A DNA stretch of 64,000 nt from Marinicauda algicola (GCF_017161425.1 NZ_CP071057.1:2295501-2359500), one strand, 5' to 3'. Shown: positions 8,616 through 18,536, counted from the first letter of the stretch. Numbers and translations: made by a program. The notes: generated from the letters alone by a model not told the origin.

Positions 8616-9581
8616 TCAGGCCGCGCCCTTCGCCGTGCCGTAGGTCAGCGACAGGAAGACGTCTTCGAGATCGGGTTCCTCGGTCCGAAGATCGTTGATC
8701 CGGTTACCGGTGGCGCGGAAGCGTTCGATCAGCTCGGCGACGGAGACCTCGCCGAACTTGTAGGTTATGGCGAGCGCGCCGCCGCGGATCGACACCTGCG
8801 TGCCGGCAATATCGCGAAATTGCTCCGGGATCTCGGTGAGCGGCTCGACCGCCTCGATGACGAGGGTCTTGCGGTCGAGGCGTTTGAGGAGCTGCTCCTT
8901 CGGCTCGCAGGCCACCACCTCGCCCTCGTTGACGATGGCGATCTCGTCGCACAGCTCCTGGGCTTCCTCCAGATAGTGCGTGGTCAGCACGATGGTCGTG
9001 CCGGCCTGGTTGAGCTCGACGACATACTCCCAGAGCTGGCGCCTGAGCTCGATATCGACCCCGGCGGTCGGCTCGTCGAGCACCAGGACGGGCGGGTTGT
9101 GGACCAGCGCCTTGGCGACCAGCAGGCGCCGCTTCATGCCGCCCGACAGCATGCGCACATAGGCGTCGCGCTTGTCGGAGAGGCCCACCGCCTCGAGGAT
9201 CTCCTCGGTGCGGCGCTCGGACTTCGGAACCCCGTAGAAGCCGGCCATCAGCTCCAGCGTCTCGTAGGGGGTGAAGAACACGTCCATGTTGATTTCCTGC
9301 GGCACGATGCCGATCGCGGCGCGCGCCTGGCGCGGCTGGCGGTCGATGTCGATGCCCCAGATCTTTCCCGTGCCGCCCGACTTGTTCACCAGGCCGGCGA
9401 AGATGTTGATGAAGGTCGACTTGCCCGCCCCGTTGGGACCCAGGAGGCCGAAGATCGACCCGCGCGGGATCTTCAGGTCGACGCCCTTCAGGGCATGCTT
9501 GGGCGGGCTCGACTTCGTCCCGGCATAGGTTTTCTGAAGGCCGTAGGCCTCGAGGGCATAGTCGGGCGCGGTGTCGATCAT
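8616..9581 (-). CDS. ABC-2 type transporter ATP-binding protein
   Basis: A 321-residue ABC ATPase with Walker A GPNGAGKST (48-56), signature LSGGMKRR (145-152) and Walker B LVLDEPTAGVD (about 166-176), followed by a switch-histidine region (TTHYLEEA). The C-terminal ~90 residues form the extension seen in DrrA/NodI/CcmA-like exporters. It would power an ABC-2 permease, but no permease gene lies beside it; the downstream small membrane protein is too short to be one. Substrate unknown. Confidence 0.92.
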   Translation of the reverse strand: MIDTAPDYALEAYGLQKTYAGTKSSPPKHALKGVDLKIPRGSIFGLLGPNGAGKSTFINIFAGLVNKSGGTGKIWGIDIDRQPRQARAAIGIVPQEINMDVFFTPYETLELMAGFYGVPKSERRTEEILEAVGLSDKRDAYVRMLSGGMKRRLLVAKALVHNPPVLVLDEPTAGVDIELRRQLWEYVVELNQAGTTIVLTTHYLEEAQELCDEIAIVNEGEVVACEPKEQLLKRLDRKTLVIEAVEPLTEIPEQFRDIAGTQVSIRGGALAITYKFGEVSVAELIERFRATGNRINDLRTEEPDLEDVFLSLTYGTAKGAA

Positions 9582-9769
9582 GAAGCAGGGGCCTGTGAAG
9601 CGGGACCAGGAGGCGGGCGGACGGCGCGGACGCGTTGACGGCGCGGCGCGCGCGACCTAATCACGGGGGCGAACTTAGGCGGCGTTCCGCGCCGCGTCCA
9701 TGGCCCGGCGCCGGACCGTTCGACGGTCCGCCGCCAGACTTCCGCAAGATCAGGGACACCGGCCCTTCC

Positions 9770-10006
9770 ATGCCCAAGCAGCCTTCCGATCCGATCGTTC
9801 AGCAGCGCGCGCAGGCCGCCGGCGAGACCGGCTTTCCGCCGCCGGAAGTGATCTACGTCAAGGACCACCGCGTGATGTGCGACGGCGGCGGCGGCGCGCT
9901 CGGCCATCCGCGGGTCTATTACGAGCTCGGCGACGAGGGCTTCGTGGAATGCGGCTATTGCGACCGCCGCTTCGTGCTCGAGGGCGGGCCCGCCGACGAG
10001 CGGTGA
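9770..10006 (+). CDS. Zinc-finger (zf-CHCC, NDUFS6-like) small protein
   Basis: A 78-residue protein with the zf-CHCC pattern: VMCDGGGGALGHPRVY followed by VECGYCDRRFVL, giving Cys-His-Cys-Cys metal ligands. It resembles the zinc-binding part of mitochondrial complex I subunit NDUFS6. Alphaproteobacterial homologues are common and associate with, or are proposed to associate with, complex I. The ATG at 9770 leaves ~22 residues before the DHRVMC block, normal for the family. It is divergent from the ABC ATPase gene. Confidence 0.85.
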   Translation: MPKQPSDPIVQQRAQAAGETGFPPPEVIYVKDHRVMCDGGGGALGHPRVYYELGDEGFVECGYCDRRFVLEGGPADER

Positions 10007-10083
10007 GCCCCGCCCGAGTTTTCTTGCCTGAGCGCTCGAACCCCTCTTAACTCCCGCCCGGCAGACCGGACGGGAGGGTGCGC

Positions 10084-11559
10084 ATGGCCGGGTGGACGTC
10101 GAAGCGGATCGGGTTCTTCGCAGGGCTTGCCCTGGCGCTCGTCGTCCAGCTGATCCCGGTGCCCGATGGGCTTTCGCGCGAGGCCTGGCTCCTGGCCTCC
10201 ATCGCCCTGCTGATGGCGGCCTGGTGGGCGACCGAGGCGATCCCGATCGCGGCGACCGCGCTGATCCCGCTCGCGCTCTTTCCCTTTCTCGGCATCGCCA
10301 GCGCGAGCCAGGCGGCGAGCCCGTTCGCGAGCCCGATCGTCATGCTGCTGCTCGGCGGCTTCATCGTGGCGCTGGCGATCGAGCGCTGGAACCTGCACGC
10401 GCGCATCGCGCTCAACGTGGTGGCCGCCTTCGGCTCGCGGCCCAGCGCCATGATCCTCGGATTCATGGTCGCCGCCGCGCTGCTGTCGATGTGGATCTCC
10501 AACACGGCGACGACGCTGATGATGATCCCCATCGCCCTCAAGGTTGCCGAGGCCGTGCAGAAGGAGGGCGTGAACGCGAAGATGTTCGCCCCGGCCCTGG
10601 CGCTCGGCATCGCCTATTCGGCTTCGATCGGGGGGATGGCGACGCCCGTGGGCACGCCGACCAACCTCATCGGCATCGGCTTTCTGGAGAACAGCTTCGG
10701 GCGCACCATAGGCTTCATCGACTGGATGGCGGTCGGCGTTCCCGCCGCCGCGCTCGTCATCCCCGCGGCCTGGCTCCTGCTGACGAAATCCGCCTTCAAG
10801 GTGGAGAGCCGCATCGCGAGCGAGGCCGGCCACGAGGCGGTGGTCGCCGAGCTGAAGGCGCTCGGGCCCATGAGCCGGCCGGAAGTGCGCGTCGCGCTCG
10901 TCTTCTCGGCCGTCGCCGTGCTGTGGATGGGCCAGCAATATGTCTGGAACCCGCTGCTCGCCGCGCTGTCCGAGGCGCTCGCCCTGCCGATCACGCTCGG
11001 CGTCTCCAACATGCAGATCGCTATGGCCGGGGCCCTGGCGATGTTCCTCGTGCCGTCGGGCACGGCCAAGCGCGGCGAGGCGCTGATGGACTGGGAGGGT
11101 ACCGCGCGCCTGCCCTGGGGCGTGGTGATCCTGTTCGGCGGGGGCCTGAGCCTTGCCGCGGCGATCGAAACCAGCGGGCTCGCCGAATGGCTCGGCGCCC
11201 ATCTTGCCATCGTCGCCGGCCTGCCCCTGCCGCTCGTGGTGCTGATCCTCGCCGTGATCGTGGTCTTCCTGACCGAGTTGACGAGCAATGTGGCCACCGT
11301 CTCCGCCTTCCTGCCGGTGCTTGCCGCACTGGCAACGGAGGCCGGGGTACCGGCCGAGCTGCTCATCGTGCCGGTGGCCCTGGCGGCCAGCTGCGCCTTC
11401 ATGCTGCCCGTCGCGACCGCGCCGAACGCCATCGTCTATGCCAGCGGCGAGGTGAGCATGAACCAGATGATCAAGGCGGGCTTTCGCATCAACCTCGTCG
11501 CCGCGCCGCTCATCGCGGTGGTCGCAAGCGTGGTGGGGCCTTGGGTTTACGGGGGCTAG
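10084..11559 (+). CDS. DASS (SLC13) family sodium/anion symporter
   Basis: A 491-residue protein with 11 or more membrane segments. It has both halves of the DASS inverted repeat, each carrying an SNT-like ion and substrate motif: SNTATTLMMIP in the first half and TSNVATVSAFLP in the second, plus GGMATPVGTPTNLIGIG and the C-terminal VATAPNAIVYASG. It probably imports a dicarboxylate, sulfate or phosphate with sodium across the inner membrane; the substrate cannot be read from sequence. ATG 10084 is preceded by GGGAGG at proper spacing. Monocistronic. Confidence 0.92.
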   Translation: MAGWTSKRIGFFAGLALALVVQLIPVPDGLSREAWLLASIALLMAAWWATEAIPIAATALIPLALFPFLGIASASQAASPFASPIVMLLLGGFIVALAIERWNLHARIALNVVAAFGSRPSAMILGFMVAAALLSMWISNTATTLMMIPIALKVAEAVQKEGVNAKMFAPALALGIAYSASIGGMATPVGTPTNLIGIGFLENSFGRTIGFIDWMAVGVPAAALVIPAAWLLLTKSAFKVESRIASEAGHEAVVAELKALGPMSRPEVRVALVFSAVAVLWMGQQYVWNPLLAALSEALALPITLGVSNMQIAMAGALAMFLVPSGTAKRGEALMDWEGTARLPWGVVILFGGGLSLAAAIETSGLAEWLGAHLAIVAGLPLPLVVLILAVIVVFLTELTSNVATVSAFLPVLAALATEAGVPAELLIVPVALAASCAFMLPVATAPNAIVYASGEVSMNQMIKAGFRINLVAAPLIAVVASVVGPWVYGG

Positions 11560-11884
11560 CCCGTCAGCTCGACGAGGCGGTCTTCGCCGTCCAATCCCGC
11601 CCGCCCACCTTGCTGGACCCGGTCGCGATGCGGGACTGGGGCGGTCGATCCTGGCGGGCTCCTTCTCGGACCGATGAAGCCAGAGGCAACCTGCTCGTGC
11701 GAGCGCACCGGAAAGGCCTGCGGCCCGAGCTGCGAAGTGGTCGGAATCCGGGCCGCCTCACCCGCTTGAGCCCGGGGACACCGCGGCTCCGCGCCTCCCC
11801 CTCCACACCCCGCCCGATTGCCCCCCGCGCCGCGCGCGCCTACCTTGCGGCTCGACCCTTTCCGCCTGCCCGAAGGACTTCCCC
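11560..11884. other. 325-nt intergenic region upstream of polA, no supported gene
   Basis: No reading frame here looks like a protein. An 80-codon frame on the minus strand has arginine/serine-rich composition typical of random high-GC frames. I see no T-tract terminator after the transporter gene and no tRNA or recognisable structured RNA. The last ~100 bases are pyrimidine-rich and presumably hold the polA promoter, but I cannot place its elements. Confidence 0.4.
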
Positions 11885-14659
11885 ATGGCCGTCAAACGTC
11901 CGCTCGACGACACCTCCCATCTCTATCTCGTCGACGGGTCGGGCTATATCTTCCGCGCCTATCACGCCCTGCCGCCGCTGACGCGCTCGGACGGCACGCC
12001 GGTGGGCGCGGTGCAGGGCTTCTGCAACATGCTGTGGAAGCTGCTGGAGGACCTCAAGGGCGAGGACGAGCCGACGCATCTGGCCGTCATCTTCGACTAT
12101 TCGGCCAAGACCTTCAGGAACGAGATCTACGACCAGTACAAGGCCCACCGGCCCGAGCCGCCCGAAGATCTCGTGCCGCAGTTTGCGCTGATCCGCGAGG
12201 CCACCATGGCCTTCGACCTGCCCTGCATCGAGATCGAGGGCTACGAGGCCGACGACATCATGGCGACCTATGCGCGGCGCGCCGTCGAGGCGGGCGCCAA
12301 GGTGACGCTGGCGAGCTCGGACAAGGACCTGATGCAGCTCGTCAACGGCCAGGTGACGATGCTCGACCCGATGAAGTCCAAGCGCTTCGGGCCGGAGGAG
12401 GTAAAGGAGAAGTTCGGCGTCTATCCCGACCGGGTCATCGACGTGCAGGCGCTCGCCGGCGACAGCGTCGACAACGTGCCCGGCGTGCCCGGCATCGGGG
12501 TGAAGACCGCCGCCCAGCTGATCGAGGAATACGGTGATCTGGAAACCCTTCTCGAACGCGCCGGGGAGATCAAGCAGCCCAAGCGCCGCGAGAAGCTGAT
12601 CGAGAACGCGGACAATGCGCGCATCTCCAAGCGGCTGGTCACGCTGAAGGACGATGTCGAGGGCCTGCCCGGAATGGAGGCGTTCGGCACGCGCGATCCC
12701 GAAGCGGGCAAGCTGCTCGCCTTCCTGAAGTCGATGGAGTTCCGCACGCTCACCCGGCGCGTCGAGGAAGCCCTGGGCGCCGGGCCTGCCGACACCACCG
12801 GCGATGCGACCGCGGAGATCGACCGGTCGAAATACGAGACCGTCCAGACGATCGAGGCGCTCGAAGCCTGGATCGCGAAGGCGAAGCAGGCACGCGTCGT
12901 CGCCGTGGACACCGAGACCGACGCCCTGTCCGCGACGCGCGCCGGCCTCGTGGGCGTTTCCCTCGCCGTCGCGCCGAACGAGGCCTGCTACATTCCGCTC
13001 GCACACGTGGGCGGCGATCTCGCCGATGGCGGCGGCAGGCCGCAGCAGATCGATTTCGACGACGCGATCGGGCGGCTGAAGCGCCTGCTGGAGGACGAGG
13101 CGGTTCTGAAGATCGGCCAGAACTTCAAGTACGATCTCGCCGTGCTCAGCCGCTACGGCATCGATGTGCGTCCCTATGACGACACCATGCTGCTGTCCTA
13201 CGTGCAGGAGTCCGGTCTGCACAATCACGGCATGGACGAGCTCGCCGAGATGCTGCTCGAGCATCGCTGCATCTCGTTCAAGGAGGTGTGCGGCACGGGC
13301 AAGAGCCAGAGGAGCTTCGCCCAGTGCGCGCTCGCACCCGCGACCGAGTACGCGGCCGAGGATGCCGACGTCACGCTGCGCCTGCACGAGATCCTGAAGC
13401 CCTCCCTGTCCGCGCGCAAGCTCACGCAGGTCTACGAGACGCTGGAGCGGCCCATGCCGGGCGTGCTGGCGAAGATGGAACTGGCCGGCATCAAGGTCGA
13501 CGTCGCCCAGCTGTCGCGCCTGTCCTCGGACTTTGCCCAGAAGATGGCCGAGAGCGAGGAGGAGGCCCACAAGCTGGCCGGCACGCGGTTCAATCTCGGC
13601 AGCCCCAAGCAGATCGGCGAGATCCTGTTCGGCCAGATGGAGCTGCCCGGCGGCAAGAAGACCAAGGGCGGGGCCTGGTCGACCGATGCCAGCGTGCTCG
13701 AACAGCTCGCCGCCGAAGGCCATGACCTGCCGCAGGCGCTGCTGCGCTGGCGCCAGTTCGCCAAGCTGAAATCGACCTACTCGGACGCGCTGAAGGAGGC
13801 GATCAACCCGGACACCGGCCGCGTGCACACCAGTTTCTCGCTCGCGGCGACGTCGACCGGGCGCCTGTCCTCCTCCGAACCCAACCTGCAGAACATCCCG
13901 ATCCGCACCGAGGAGGGCCGCAAGATCCGCGAGGCCTTCATCGCCGAGGAGGGCCATGTCCTCGTCGCCGCGGACTATTCCCAGATCGAATTGCGCCTGC
14001 TCGCCCACATCGCCGGCATCGACGCGCTGAAGGAGGCGTTCAAGGCGGGCAAGGACATCCACGCCATGACGGCGTCGGAAATGTTCGGGGTGGCGATGGA
14101 GGACATGGATCCGGCCACGCGCCGCAAGGCCAAGGCGATCAATTTCGGCATCATCTACGGCATCTCCGCCTTCGGGCTGGCGGCGAATCTCGGGATCGGG
14201 CGCGACGAGGCACGCCAGTATATCGAGGCCTATTTCGAGAAGTTCCCGGGCATCCAGGACTACATGGAGGAGATGAAGGCGCGCTGCGCCTTCTCCGGCT
14301 ATGTCGAGACCCTGTTCGGCCGGCGCATCCACATACCCGGCATCAAGGACAAGAACCCGAGCGCGCGCCAGTTCGCCGAGCGCCAGGCGATCAACGCGCC
14401 GATCCAGGGCAGTGCCGCCGACATCATCCGCCGCGCGATGATCAGGATGGACGAGGCGCTCGCGGAAAAGGGCCTGAAGGCGAAGATGCTGCTTCAGGTC
14501 CACGACGAGCTGGTCTTCGAATGTCCCGAGGACGAGGCCGAGGACCTCATCCCGCTCGTCCAGGGCGTGATGGGCGAGGCGGCCCGGCCGGCGCTGGAAC
14601 TTTCCGTCCCGCTCGATGTCGAGGCCAAGGCGGCGAAGACCTGGGGCCAGGCGCACTAG
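11885..14659 (+). CDS. polA: DNA polymerase I
   Basis: A 924-residue PolA with three domains. Residues 1 to ~290 form the 5'-3' exonuclease (LYLVDGSGYIFRAYHAL, EADDIMATYA, GDSVDNVPGVPGIG). Residues ~310-510 form the 3'-5' exonuclease with DTETDAL (D342 and E344), so proofreading appears intact. Residues ~520-924 form the polymerase: motif A AADYSQIELR (D697), motif B RRKAKAINFGIIYG and motif C QVHDELVFE. It removes RNA primers and fills gaps in replication and repair. Length and domain order are standard. No cotranscribed partner is evident. Confidence 0.98.
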   Translation: MAVKRPLDDTSHLYLVDGSGYIFRAYHALPPLTRSDGTPVGAVQGFCNMLWKLLEDLKGEDEPTHLAVIFDYSAKTFRNEIYDQYKAHRPEPPEDLVPQFALIREATMAFDLPCIEIEGYEADDIMATYARRAVEAGAKVTLASSDKDLMQLVNGQVTMLDPMKSKRFGPEEVKEKFGVYPDRVIDVQALAGDSVDNVPGVPGIGVKTAAQLIEEYGDLETLLERAGEIKQPKRREKLIENADNARISKRLVTLKDDVEGLPGMEAFGTRDPEAGKLLAFLKSMEFRTLTRRVEEALGAGPADTTGDATAEIDRSKYETVQTIEALEAWIAKAKQARVVAVDTETDALSATRAGLVGVSLAVAPNEACYIPLAHVGGDLADGGGRPQQIDFDDAIGRLKRLLEDEAVLKIGQNFKYDLAVLSRYGIDVRPYDDTMLLSYVQESGLHNHGMDELAEMLLEHRCISFKEVCGTGKSQRSFAQCALAPATEYAAEDADVTLRLHEILKPSLSARKLTQVYETLERPMPGVLAKMELAGIKVDVAQLSRLSSDFAQKMAESEEEAHKLAGTRFNLGSPKQIGEILFGQMELPGGKKTKGGAWSTDASVLEQLAAEGHDLPQALLRWRQFAKLKSTYSDALKEAINPDTGRVHTSFSLAATSTGRLSSSEPNLQNIPIRTEEGRKIREAFIAEEGHVLVAADYSQIELRLLAHIAGIDALKEAFKAGKDIHAMTASEMFGVAMEDMDPATRRKAKAINFGIIYGISAFGLAANLGIGRDEARQYIEAYFEKFPGIQDYMEEMKARCAFSGYVETLFGRRIHIPGIKDKNPSARQFAERQAINAPIQGSAADIIRRAMIRMDEALAEKGLKAKMLLQVHDELVFECPEDEAEDLIPLVQGVMGEAARPALELSVPLDVEAKAAKTWGQAH

Positions 14660-14772
14660 GTTCCCCGGCCGCAAGCCGGTCCGGGCGGACGCCGGCGCAC
14701 GCCTCGCGCGAGATCGCGCCAGAGCTTTGCCCGCGGCAGGATTTTACCCGGAGCGGTGGTGGAATTTTCTCG

Positions 14773-14801
14773 TTGAATCCGGACAGCGAACTGTCAAGTA
14801 T
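14773..14801 (+). promoter_or_regulatory. Candidate sigma-70 promoter with a dyad in the spacer
   Basis: TTGAAT (14773-14778), a 17-bp spacer, and AAGTAT (14796-14801) lie 74 bp upstream of the XRE regulator start. The spacer contains GACAG-N4-CTGTC (14782-14795), a dyad placed where a repressor would block RNA polymerase. Autoregulation is inference. Confidence 0.4.
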
Positions 14802-14874
14802 GCGCGCATTCCCGCTCCGGCTCCTGCTCGCAGGGGCCGGCTTCCTTTCAATTTGTGACTTGCGGACCTGCCAC

Positions 14875-15285
14875 ATGACCGACACGCCCCGTTACGACGA
14901 ACGCGATACCCCGCGTTCGGCTTCCGCGCTCGATGTGCACATCGGCGAGCGGCTGCGCCAGGCGCGCAAGCTCGCCGGCCTGTCGCAGAGCGCCATGGGC
15001 GAGGCCGTGGGCGTGACCTTCCAGCAGGTCCAGAAATACGAGCGCGGGGCGAACCGCATCCCGGCCTCGAGACTCTACGAGCTCGCGGCAGTGCTCGGCG
15101 TTCCGCTCGGCTTCTTCTTCGACGGCTTCGCGCCGGAAGGCGGCTGGGTCCATCCCCCGGCCGCGGTCGGCCTGAAGAACATTTCCGGCCCGGCCGCGCA
15201 GGGTCTGCTCAAGGCCCTCGACGAAGCGACCGAGGAGCAGCGGGTTAAGGTCATGGCCATGCTGCCCGGCCGCAAGCCCGCCTGA
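14875..15285 (+). CDS. XRE family transcriptional regulator
   Basis: A 136-residue HTH_3 protein. The HTH occupies about residues 21-80: ALDVHIGERLRQARKLAGLS, then GVTFQQVQKYERGANRIPAS and RLYELAAVLGVPLGFFFDG. This sequence type is widespread in alphaproteobacteria, often in several copies per genome, with a short variable C-terminal tail. I chose ATG 14875 (MTDTPRYDE); the frame extends upstream but without HTH-related sequence. The target genes are unknown; a dyad in its own promoter suggests autoregulation. Confidence 0.88.
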   Translation: MTDTPRYDERDTPRSASALDVHIGERLRQARKLAGLSQSAMGEAVGVTFQQVQKYERGANRIPASRLYELAAVLGVPLGFFFDGFAPEGGWVHPPAAVGLKNISGPAAQGLLKALDEATEEQRVKVMAMLPGRKPA

Positions 15286-15422
15286 GCGGGCCGCGCAATA
15301 TCCCTAGTCGGAGTGGGTGCGCGCATGCCGCAGCGTAGCGCGGTTGCGCACGCGCGCCCGCGCGAGGACATAAGGCGCGCCGGGAAGATCCCCGGCGCAA
15401 CAATAACAAAAGCGTCCTCCCC

Positions 15423-16085
15423 ATGCGTTTCCTGCCCTACATCATCGGCCTGTTCATGCTGGCGCCCTTCGCGCTGTGGGCCGGCTTCTACCTCGCCTTC
15501 CCCGGACCGAAACCCGGACTCGACGTGCCCGTCGTGACCGCCCTGCTCGCGATCTCCCTGCCGCTCGCGGCCTATCACTACATCGCCGGCCTGGCCTACG
15601 TGGCCAACTCGATCGCCGGGCGGCCCGGCGAGATCGTGCCCGACTGGAAGCCTGCGCGCTGGCTGATGCGTGCCATGCCGGCCGCCACCGGCGTGCTCGC
15701 GATCGGCGCGAGCGCGCTGCTGTGGCGGGCGGGCGAAGGGGCCGGCGCGGCCCTCGCAACCCTGGCCGGCGGCCTCGCGATCGCGGCGCTGCTCGAACAT
15801 CTCTCGCGCGCACCGAGCCTGTCGCTGCCGCGCCTCGACCTCGCCCATCTGCTGCACCAGGCGATGCGGGGCCTGGGGCACGGCCTGCTCGCCGTCCCGG
15901 TGCTCGGCTGGATGCTGAGGGAAGCCCGGCGCGACCCGCATCGCGGCATCCCGCTCCTGGTGCTCAATCTCGGCCTCGCGCTCGGCCTTGCCACGGCCGT
16001 GTTCGGCATGATCGTGCCGATGGCCGCCGCCATGCTGTCGGTTCCGCTCGTCTTCTACGCCCTGTTCGCCCTGACCGGGGAGTAG
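15423..16085 (+). CDS. Multi-pass membrane protein, unknown
   Basis: A 220-residue protein with about six hydrophobic segments (roughly 5-25, 36-60, 82-102, 106-124, 150-165, 176-215). No family is recognised and no catalytic or ligand motif stands out. The ~137 nt upstream contain a GC hairpin (CGCCGGG/CCCGGCG type) but no convincing T-tract terminator. The next gene downstream starts 88 nt later, so cotranscription with the lipoprotein cassette is possible but not indicated by overlap. Confidence 0.7.
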   Translation: MRFLPYIIGLFMLAPFALWAGFYLAFPGPKPGLDVPVVTALLAISLPLAAYHYIAGLAYVANSIAGRPGEIVPDWKPARWLMRAMPAATGVLAIGASALLWRAGEGAGAALATLAGGLAIAALLEHLSRAPSLSLPRLDLAHLLHQAMRGLGHGLLAVPVLGWMLREARRDPHRGIPLLVLNLGLALGLATAVFGMIVPMAAAMLSVPLVFYALFALTGE

Positions 16086-16173
16086 GCACTCGACAGCGCG
16101 ACCCCGCGCGCCTTACCCTCGCCCCGTGAACGCGGTTCGTGAAACCGCGAAACGGGGACAGGGAGGAGGCGTC

Positions 16174-17394
16174 ATGAACGCTGTGAAGACCGGGGCGGCG
16201 CTGTCCGTCCTTCTCCTGGCCGCCTGCGGCGGCGAGGACCAGACCCGCGACGTGTCGGGCGCGGACCGGGCGTATCAGGAAACCCTGATGGCGGCCCTGC
16301 TCGATGCCGAGCCGGGCGACGTGATCGAGATCCCGGCCGGCCTCTTCGTGATCGAGCGCGGACTGTCGCTGACCGTCGACGACGTCACGATCCGAGGCGC
16401 GGGGATGGACGAGACCGTGCTCTCCTTCGCCGAGCAGCGCCAGGGCGCGGAAGGCCTCCTGGTCTCGGGCGCGGACAATTTCACGCTGGAGAACCTCGCC
16501 ATCGAGGACACGATCGGCGATGCGGTGAAGGTCACCGACGGCGACAATGTCACGATCCGCGGCGTGCGCGTGGAATGGACCAACGGGCCCTCCACCGAGA
16601 ACGGCGCCTACGGGCTCTATCCGGTGCAGTCCACCGACGTGCTGGTCGAGGATTCGGTGGTGATCGGCGCCTCGGACGCGGGCATCTATGTCGGCCAGTC
16701 CGACCGCATCGTCGTGCGCAACAACCGCGTAGAATACAATGTCGCCGGGATCGAGATCGAGAACTCGAACCATGCCGACGTGTACGGCAACGTCGCGACC
16801 AACAATACCGGCGGCATCCTGGTCTTCAACATGCCCAACCTGCCGCGCCCGGGATCGGGCACGCGCGTCTACGACAACGACGTGTTCGAGAACAATACCG
16901 GCAATTTCGGCCATGAGGGCACGCCGGTGGCGAGCGTGCCGGCCGGCACCGGCATCATCATCAATTCCAACGACGCGGTGGAGATCTTCGGCAACCGGCT
17001 CGCCGACAACCGCACCGGCCACGTCATCATCTCCTCGCTGTTCACCGCCGGCTTCTCCGAGCTCGGGGTGAGCGAGGACTTCGATCCTTGGCCGGAAGCC
17101 ATCCACGTGCACTCCAACAGCTATGAGGGCGGGGGCAACAATCCCGACGGGCTCGAACTGCAGGCGCTCAAGCTCGCCGTCGCCGGCCCGCTGGGCGCGT
17201 TTCCGAACGTCATCTGGGACGGCTGGGTCGATCCGGAGAAGACGGTCGACGGGGAGCTCCCGGCCGAGCTGAGGATCTGCGCGCCCGGCGAGGCGGTGCT
17301 CAACATGGACGGGCCGAACGACTATGCCGATCCGCGCATCGTGACGCTCGACTGCACGCTGGAGCCGCTGCCCGAGGTGGAGCTGGACCGGTGA
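16174..17394 (+). CDS. Parallel beta-helix lipoprotein (TIGR03805-like)
   Basis: A 406-residue lipoprotein precursor: MNAVKTGAALSVLLLAAC with lipobox cysteine 18. The mature part is a right-handed parallel beta-helix, shown by repeated NV-I-x-N-x-V-type rungs (VTIRGAG, FTLENLAI, VTIRGVRV, VLVEDSVV, IVVRNNRVEYN, ADVYGNVATNN, VEIFGNRLADN). ATG 16174 has GGGAGGAGG upstream. It overlaps the following diheme cytochrome gene by 4 nt (GTGA). The two families are, as I recall, usual neighbours, implying a joint envelope function. Carbohydrate binding or electron-transfer scaffolding is only speculation. Confidence 0.87.
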   Translation: MNAVKTGAALSVLLLAACGGEDQTRDVSGADRAYQETLMAALLDAEPGDVIEIPAGLFVIERGLSLTVDDVTIRGAGMDETVLSFAEQRQGAEGLLVSGADNFTLENLAIEDTIGDAVKVTDGDNVTIRGVRVEWTNGPSTENGAYGLYPVQSTDVLVEDSVVIGASDAGIYVGQSDRIVVRNNRVEYNVAGIEIENSNHADVYGNVATNNTGGILVFNMPNLPRPGSGTRVYDNDVFENNTGNFGHEGTPVASVPAGTGIIINSNDAVEIFGNRLADNRTGHVIISSLFTAGFSELGVSEDFDPWPEAIHVHSNSYEGGGNNPDGLELQALKLAVAGPLGAFPNVIWDGWVDPEKTVDGELPAELRICAPGEAVLNMDGPNDYADPRIVTLDCTLEPLPEVELDR

Positions 17395-18536
17395 TCGCAC
17401 GCCTCGCCCTCGCCGCCGCCGCGGGCCTCGCGCTCGCGGCGTGCCGGGGCGAGACGGCCCCGCCCGAACCCGTCTTCCATGCCGGCGAGATGCCCGCCGC
17501 GCTGGAGAGCTGGGGCCAGGTCGCGGTGTCCGGCGGCCGCCTCGTCCTGGGCGAGGGCGTGACGGCGTACGACCTCAACACCGCCCTGTTCTCCGACTAT
17601 GCGCTGAAGCTGCGCACCGTCTGGATTCCCGAGGGCGCGGGGCCGGCGGCCTACGACGCGCGCGAGGCGTTCGCCTTCCCGGTCGGCACGGTGATCACGA
17701 AGACCTTCTACTACCCCGCCGGCGAAGGCGGGTTCGACGAGGTGGTCAGGACGCGCGAGGCGATGCTGCATTTCGACGGGAGCGCGCTCGATCTGTCCGG
17801 GGTGCGCCTGATCGAGACCCGCGTCCTGGTCCACCGCGAGAGCGGCTGGGACGCTGCGGCCTATGTCTGGGACGAGGCCCAGCGCAGCGCGCGGCTCTCG
17901 CGCACGGGAGACTTCATCGATCTGACCCTGGTGGACGCGTCCGGCGCGCGCGAGGCCTTCTCCTATCTCGTGCCGAACGTGAACCAGTGCGCGAACTGCC
18001 ACGAGACCGACACCGCCGAGGGCGGGATCCGGCCGATCGGACCGAAGGCGCGCCATCTCAACCGCGATTTCGACTATGCGGGCACCCGCGCCAACCAGCT
18101 CGAGCGCTGGCGCGAACTCGGCCTGCTCGAAGGCGGTCCGGCGGCGGACGAGGCGCCGTCGAACCTCGCCTGGAACGGCGAGATGCCGCTTCCGGCCATG
18201 GTCGAGCCGGCCGCGCGCGGCTATCTCGACGTCAATTGCGCCCACTGCCACTCGCGCACCGGGCCGGCCGACACCTCGGGCCTGTTCCTGGAACCCTGGG
18301 AGCCGGTCGGGCCGAATCTCGGCCTGTGCAAGCCGCCCATCGCGGCCGGGCGCGGCACGGGGGGGCGGCTCTACTCGATCGTGCCGGGCGATGCCCACGC
18401 CTCCATCCTCGTCCACCGCATGGAAAGCGACCGGGCCGACATCATGATGCCCGAACTCGGCCGCGCGCTCGCCGACACCGAGGGCGTGGCGCTGGTCGCG
18501 GCCTGGATCGACCAGATGGCCGGAGGGTGCGGTTAA
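17391..18536 (+). CDS. Diheme c-type cytochrome lipoprotein (SO2930 / TIGR03806 family)
   Basis: A 381-residue protein starting with GTG and with lipobox LALAAC (Cys18), so probably an envelope-anchored lipoprotein. Two heme c motifs are visible: CANCH (C200, C203, H204) and CAHCH (C283, C286, H287). The N-terminal ~180 residues, including ALFSDYALKLRTVW and FPVGTVITKTFYYP, match the family-specific non-heme domain. It would carry electrons in the periplasm or at the outer membrane; donor and acceptor are unknown. Translationally coupled to the beta-helix lipoprotein. Confidence 0.9.
   Translation: MIARLALAAAAGLALAACRGETAPPEPVFHAGEMPAALESWGQVAVSGGRLVLGEGVTAYDLNTALFSDYALKLRTVWIPEGAGPAAYDAREAFAFPVGTVITKTFYYPAGEGGFDEVVRTREAMLHFDGSALDLSGVRLIETRVLVHRESGWDAAAYVWDEAQRSARLSRTGDFIDLTLVDASGAREAFSYLVPNVNQCANCHETDTAEGGIRPIGPKARHLNRDFDYAGTRANQLERWRELGLLEGGPAADEAPSNLAWNGEMPLPAMVEPAARGYLDVNCAHCHSRTGPADTSGLFLEPWEPVGPNLGLCKPPIAAGRGTGGRLYSIVPGDAHASILVHRMESDRADIMMPELGRALADTEGVALVAAWIDQMAGGCG

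Noticed and set aside
11564-11806. 80-codon minus-strand frame before polA
   Set aside because: Arg/Ser-rich random-looking composition, no ribosome binding site or homologue that I recognise.
11840-14674. 944-codon frame antisense to polA
   Set aside because: Shadow of polA; no motifs, and high GC suppresses stop codons.
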